From positions 358,541 to 422,540 of the forward strand of contig JAZGUH010000752.1 of NCBI GenBank assembly GCA_037893225.1: DNA of 64,000 nt. Direction: 5' to 3'. The notes under the pieces were generated by a model. It made no database searches. It was not told where the DNA came from and was given only the letters and a program-made list of their open reading frames with translations. This DNA is from Hippasteria phrygiana. Taxonomy: Eukaryota; Echinodermata; Asteroidea; Valvatida; Goniasteridae. A program made the translations under genes and the position numbers. Below are positions 58,971 to 64,000 of this stretch, piece by piece (within the stretch, counting starts at the first letter, position 1; each line of letters starts with the position of its first letter).

Positions 58971-59934
58971 AAAATCTAAATTGACTCAACAAAAACAGAA
59001 GGGGAAAACATTCTTCTTTCACATGAAAATATGACATGTATTATAAATGTGCTAAAAATGACTCAATTAAAGTACTTGTAACTTTAAACTTGATTTTCTT
59101 AGTTTCTATTTTGTTAATGTGCCGGTGTTGAAATATTTGTAACTTTTTAACCAAAGGTCGTATTCACATGGGGTTTTCACTAATATGGAGCTTAAAGTAC
59201 GCTAAAAATGAATATGTAAAAATCCCGAAATTGACCAAGGCCTACTTCAGACTGATTCTGCTTGGGAGGACACGTGCAACTCTATTTCTTTGTATTTCGT
59301 AAAGCGGAACTGCAGAAAATTAGTGATATAGGTGCAGCCCCAGTAGAAAATTATATAGCGCCCTCCAGTGTTCACGCCAGTGACCATGGATACAGCATAA
59401 AACAGGACCCCAACACTTCATGGAGGCAGCAATTTTTTCCCAACATTTGGCAGCTCCCAAAAAGTAAAACGGGCCCAAAAGCTATTTTTAGGGCTAAATT
59501 CAGCAGCCAAAAGCATCTTTTTGAAGTGCTATATTTTGTGTTGGCACAATTGCAGAATACCCCGCCACTCGCATCTCCACCTCGTATATACGTTACGCGG
59601 ATACGAAGTCAAGGTTCATTGTCCTTAAACTATTTACATAATGTCGGCAGTGCAAAAATGGCGCCCTCTATCGCCCCCTCCAGACTCCCTTCCATCCGGT
59701 ATCCGCGTGTATCCCCGTATCCCCGGGGGGGGTGGGGGGGGGGGGTGGGGGGGGGGGTGGGGGTGGTATTCTGCAATTACTCTCTCAGAAAGCTCAGACT
59801 CGGCTCTCAGCCCTCACAGGAAATGCGTAGTCTTATGGTCTTCCTCCATGGTCTTACAACCTTCCTCCATGCATGGTGCAGGCCTTGGTCAGAGTGCATG
59901 ACCCCTGATCTGGACATCTGCATAAGCTGAACTA
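58971..59934. other. Spacer between the inverted copies C and D, no gene recognised
   Basis: The spacer contains an inverted fragment of the duplicon (59262-59335), an inverted or direct gtatccgcgtg-like word pair, and a G-rich stretch at 59725-59765. It is the centre of the tail-to-tail arrangement. Confidence 0.5.
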
Positions 59935-59947
59935 TAAACGGTCCCCA

Positions 59948-60052
59948 ATGAGCGTGCGCACTAAATTTATTGGTTTGCCATTCACCATCAACTTCATTAA
60001 GGCCAGGCTATGCAACAGCAAGACAAAACAAAAATACCAAACTGGAGTAAAG
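59948..60052 (+). other. Exon-like open segment, 3' flank of copy D
   Basis: ATG at 59948; 35 codons (MSVRTKFIGLPFTINFIKAR ... QTGVK) to the donor GTAAATG at 60053. It is opposite to gene D, as in the other three copies. Confidence 0.35.
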
Positions 60053-60479
60053 GTAAATGCTTTGCAAGAACACTTTATTGTCCAATTTCCTACTCTTGCT
60101 TTCAGAATATTACTCATTAAATTCCGTTTTATTACTATTAATTTTTCAATCAGAACTTGTATAACTTTGCAGTCGGTTATAAGTTATTCCGTTGGTTTTG
60201 TAACATTTAATTAATGGAAATTTCACTTTGAAATGCATGTTGTAAATTTAAATGTTGTGAACCAAAATATCTTATGATTACTCCAATCAACATTATGCTG
60301 ATCACATTCTGTGCAAGATTATATTTATTAGGATGAGGAACAACTTGTTGCAGATAAATGTGAAAAAAATTGCTTTTATGCCAACTTTTAAAGAATCAAA
60401 TCATGCTTTTTGAGAGGGAATAGACCCGAATAGGCCATGTAAACACATGTAGGCCTACAAGTATACAGGAAAGGTGCTA

Positions 60480-60485
60480 TTTATT
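60480..60485 (-). promoter_or_regulatory. Poly(A) signal of copy D
   Basis: AATAAA on the minus strand, 106 nt behind the shifted stop codon, equivalent to the signals of A and B. Confidence 0.6.
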
Positions 60486-60590
60486 GAATGCAGTTTTAAA
60501 TGTGCAGATGAGCTACAAGATCATTCTGAATTTTAAAACCAAACTGTATAAGGGATGAAGGGAAAGCGATGCCATTTGTCTATTTTAGGC

Positions 60591-63500
60591 CTATTTGGCA
60601 GTGGATTTCAATTGCTTGGTAGGGCGGTCCAGGACCTTTACGTTAACCGTAGGTATGGTCTTCATATTGGCCAGGTTGTTACGACGGCCATCTATGAAGG
60701 TTTCGATGACCCTGATCCTCTCCATGTCCACTGGATTCACGTCGTAGGGATTCTCAGAGAGCACCACAAGGTCGGCCTTCTTGCCAACCTTGATGCTACC
60801 CACCTTCTGGTCCAGGTGGAGCTGCCAGGCCGCGTTGATGGTGTAGGCCTTGAGGGCCTCGTGCACCGAGACACGATACTCTGGGCCGTAGGGGGTGTTG
60901 GGGTCATCCCTGGTGCAGCGGGTGACGGCCGTCTTGATGTTGGCGAAAGGGTTGGCCTCTCCAGGGAAGGTGGGATGGTCCTTTGGGAAAAGGAAATTGA
61001 AAAATGAGTTGCTTTTAGGTAAAAAGATACACCACAACATGCCAGATTCATGCATTTTCTCCGTATGTTTAGCCGTCTACTGAAATTTTGTGATAAAAAA
61101 AAGGTGCGTAGTTGAAATATTTAAATCTAATTGAATTCTGATCTAAAATGGGCGTCGGCTATTTGCACATACATGTAATTAACCAACATCTTCTGGTTTG
61201 TAGCGAGTAGCGAGTAGCGAGACATTGCTGCATTGCACGTTTCCTTTAAGAAAAGAAAGGAATGGTTTTCATTCTCTGTGTTCTCAGTATGAAAATGCTT
61301 GAAAATGAACATGGGTTTTAGATTCCCCCAAGTTGTAGTTTAAATAAGGTAATGGGCCCACACCTCGGAGGGAAGTGCAGAATCAATTTTTCGTAATTTT
61401 AAATAATTGGATACCCAGTCCCACCTCCCAAAAACAAATCTAGCATATGTTACTTGTAACGAAATTCATTTCTCGTACCTGGTGGATGGTCCAAGTTATG
61501 CCACTCTTGGTCGCTTCAGTGATTGGGGTCCAACGGTTGACTCGATCGCCAAATATGTCCGTCTTGTAGACCTTGGCGTAGAAGCGAAGATGGTCCACAA
61601 AGAACGAGAGTGCCAGGTTGAGCTTCCCTGCACGCTGGATCTGATCCACTGTCATCAAGCCAAGATGCTCCATGCGGTGACGGTTGTCCTTGTTAGGAAT
61701 TTGAGCCATGACCTGGATTCCATTTTGAAATGGGGAATCTTATTTTATTGCACAATCATTGGATAGACAGTACTATTTCAATTTATAGTCTTCATGAAAT
61801 TGTACAAAAAGGATGTCATTGTTTGGGTAAACCTTTAATTAATGCAATATAAAACAAATTGTTTATCCAAACCCAATGTCCACCATACTCCAAGAAGGCA
61901 ACTGGCATTTGTATTTCCACAGGGGAAGGATTGGAGATTTCGGGTCCTTTGGTACTATTATTAAGCACCGATTGCTTACCTGCTCATAAACTTTCAGGAC
62001 CTGTTCAGAACTCCTCTCTCCGTGGCAGTGGATTGCCAATTGCTTCCCCTCAATGTGGTGTCTCTTGACAGTGTCGAAGAGGGCATCGTCCTCCATGTTC
62101 AAGATGCCGTACCCAGGTGCTTTGGGAAAGCCCAGAGTCTCGGTCAGTGGGGTGAACATGTACGGCTCGCGGATAGCAGCGGTGCCACAGTGCGGGGAGC
62201 CATCTGCCACCAGCTTCAGACCCACCTCCCACAGCTTGGAGCTGTAGTTGCCAACTCCTGCAGTGGCGGTCTCCGTCTTCTGGGCTCGAATGCGCCCAAG
62301 CTGGGTGCAGCATCTCGCCTGGATAACTGGGACCGATTTATTGTTCCCATGTGCATCTGTCACGGCACGAGTCATTTTGTACAGACCTACGCAGGAAACA
62401 AAAGCAGCATTTAATTAATTACAAAATCACAAATTTGATTTAATTTATTGCAAACTGAATTTAAAAAAAATCTGTCCAAAAAAGGGATACAAGATATCCA
62501 TCAATTTAAATAACCCGTTTAAAATTCAAACATTATGCAGCATGCATTGGAAAATCTGATGCTTTGCCACTAAACAAAAGCAGCTCACCAATGTTTGACT
62601 GTGCAACTACACTGGGACTGTATGCTCATGAACATTTTATAGAACTTTTATAACAATGAAACGAGCAATCAGATAATGGTGTTCTTACCAGACAAGGTTG
62701 AAAACAAATTAACTGGATTCCATTGTACTTTCTAACCATGCCTACTATGCAACAATACCCCAAGCAAAAAGATTTTTCACCAAGACGGATGGGAAAGTCT
62801 GGAGCATCAGCCGTCTTCTTCAACACCTCGTCCAGGTCTGGGGTGGGCATATAGAACAGGTCGGTGACCGTAGTCAGTCCGGCCGAGGCATATGCTTTCC
62901 ACTGCTGGTGGAAGGACTCCACCATTGCCTCCTCGCTGGGCAGAGGTGCCTTTCCCACAACCAGCATGATTGCGGGCTCCTCGAACAGCTGTCCAGTGGG
63001 CCAGCCGTCAGCGTTCAGCACCACTGTACCTCCAGGTGGACTTTGGAAATTCTGGCCAATCTATAAGAAGACATTTCTGATTAGTGTCAAATCCGCAGGG
63101 GCATCGTAATCCAGAACAGTGATAGAAATTTTGATTACTAAAGCTACAAAATCATAAAATGGGAATCAAGATGTCGCCACTATTACCCTACTCGCTAACG
63201 GGTCAACTTTGTAAGAGGGGTTCGGTGGTGGTGGCGGCGGCGGCGGCAAGATTTTAGGGACAAAAAAAAATAGACTTGACTATAGCAATTCCTATGTAGT
63301 GCCTCATCCCTACGGGAAAAAAAAAAGTAAACCGACATTTTTCATTTCTAGACTACTTTCCGAGCGTTTCATTTAAATTCTGTATAGGTACAGAAGAATT
63401 AACCTAATTATTTCTAATGAGATTTTTTAAAGTCCAGTTGCAGACACTGTTTTCCCCATTGTAAGATATTTGGCAAGTGGAAAATCCCAAAGTGCACGAT

Positions 63501-63891
63501 TGGCCATTTGCACAGTCTAATAGGCCCACAAAGTAATGACGTGAAAGACATGTTTTGCATGGGTAGTATTGCTTTGTTCCAATATGGCTAAATCATTCAA
63601 AGGACGAGTAGTAAAGAAATGTTCAAGATGACGATCAAATTAATGCATACTTCTGGCTCTGGTGCCTTAAGAGCTGGATGGTTGGCCCAGGCGACGTGAC
63701 CGCTCTGGCCAGCTACAACAATAGGGATAGTTGAGGAGAAGTTGGCGTCCAGGAAATCAGCGCTCAGTGTCGGTAGGTCAGAGATGAGCTCTGGGTCCCA
63801 GCCGAAGAAGAAGCCCCAGTCTTTGTTGTCCGGGTTGGCGGATAGCTCACTCATTCTGTTCACCATCACGGTGTGGATGTCATTGTAGCAC
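60591..63891 (-). CDS. Amidohydrolase (YtcJ / Amidohydro_3 family), copy D, partial (5' end beyond window)
   Basis: Exons on the minus strand are 63891-63651, 63060-62781, 62386-61980, 61712-61479 and 60980-60591. They correspond to coding exons 2-6 of the other copies; the first coding exon with the HxH metal motif lies beyond 64000. IHCHG, RMEH and HQDHP are kept. The usual stop (CAA TAG) reads CAA TTG, so the protein continues LKSTAK and stops at the next TAG, six residues longer. Other changes include Ile to Phe in WGFFFGWD, VVAGQSG for VVVGQSG and IRAQKTETATAG. Splice sites are intact. Confidence 0.83.
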
Positions 63892-64000
63892 CTGGGAATT
63901 AATAATAAAACAATAGGAACATTACAATACTATAACTTTCTTGCAGCGACTGAAGACCTGTGGTCATTAACCCTAACCCTCCCATGGGAAAAATCCACCA
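63892..64000 (-). other. Intron sequence of copy D reaching the window edge
   Basis: Corresponds to the acceptor end of intron 2 in copies A and B (complement of tggattttcccatgggaggg ... cccag). It has no Helitron-like insertion and so shows the empty site for copy B. Confidence 0.7.

Overview
The window is eukaryotic nuclear DNA, most likely from a marine invertebrate. The genes are split by GT-AG introns, AATAAA poly(A) signals follow the stop codons, and the intergenic DNA is packed with metazoan-type transposable elements (Ty3/gypsy, CR1/L2-like LINEs, Penelope, DIRS, Transib-like, Helitron-like, Foldback-like, MITEs, tRNA-derived repeats). Frequent taggcct and acatgta words would fit an echinoderm, hemichordate or amphioxus, but the species cannot be fixed from sequence alone. 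There are no bacterial operons or CRISPR arrays.

The host genes are four paralogous copies of one amidohydrolase gene (Amidohydro_3, YtcJ/N-substituted formamide deformylase-like, 611 codons, six coding exons plus a 5' non-coding exon). Copies A (573-4824), B (15752-20612) and C (33925-53395) lie on the plus strand. Copy D (63891-60591) is on the minus strand, tail to tail with C, and runs off the right edge before its first coding exon. Exon sizes and intron phases are identical in all four copies (302, 241, 280, 407, 234 and 372 nt; D's last exon is 390 nt because its stop codon is mutated). No copy shows a frameshift or nonsense codon in the exons present. The duplicated unit also carries 3' flank, including a short open exon-like segment on the opposite strand that is present beside every copy.

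Because the copies are paralogous, each works as an empty-site reference for the others, so many insertions can be delimited. These are a 5.7 kb Foldback-like palindromic element behind A (5668-11390), a Helitron-like element in intron 2 of B (16466-17058), a 0.9 kb TIR element in the 5' intron of C (32645-33549), a 13 kb nest of transposons in C intron 2, tRNA-like and other insertions in C introns 3 and 4, and a 3.7 kb element with GCGTGC minisatellite arms behind C (54295-58021).

Between the copies lie degraded mobile or multicopy genes. At 12.5-13.4 kb is a LINE endonuclease. At 21.7-26.5 kb is a broken protein with a HEEADTR motif and a CXC-like Cys tail. At 27.6-31.2 kb are DIRS, L2-like and RecQ-like fragments. 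At 35.8-40.0 kb is a Transib/RAG1-core-like transposase pseudogene, interrupted by a TTAA-flanked Kolobok-like element. At 40.8-45.6 kb is a decayed Ty3/gypsy element, and at 45.6-47.4 kb the 5' part of a LINE with an SGNH-esterase-like ORF1. The amidohydrolase genes are the only features that look like intact host genes.
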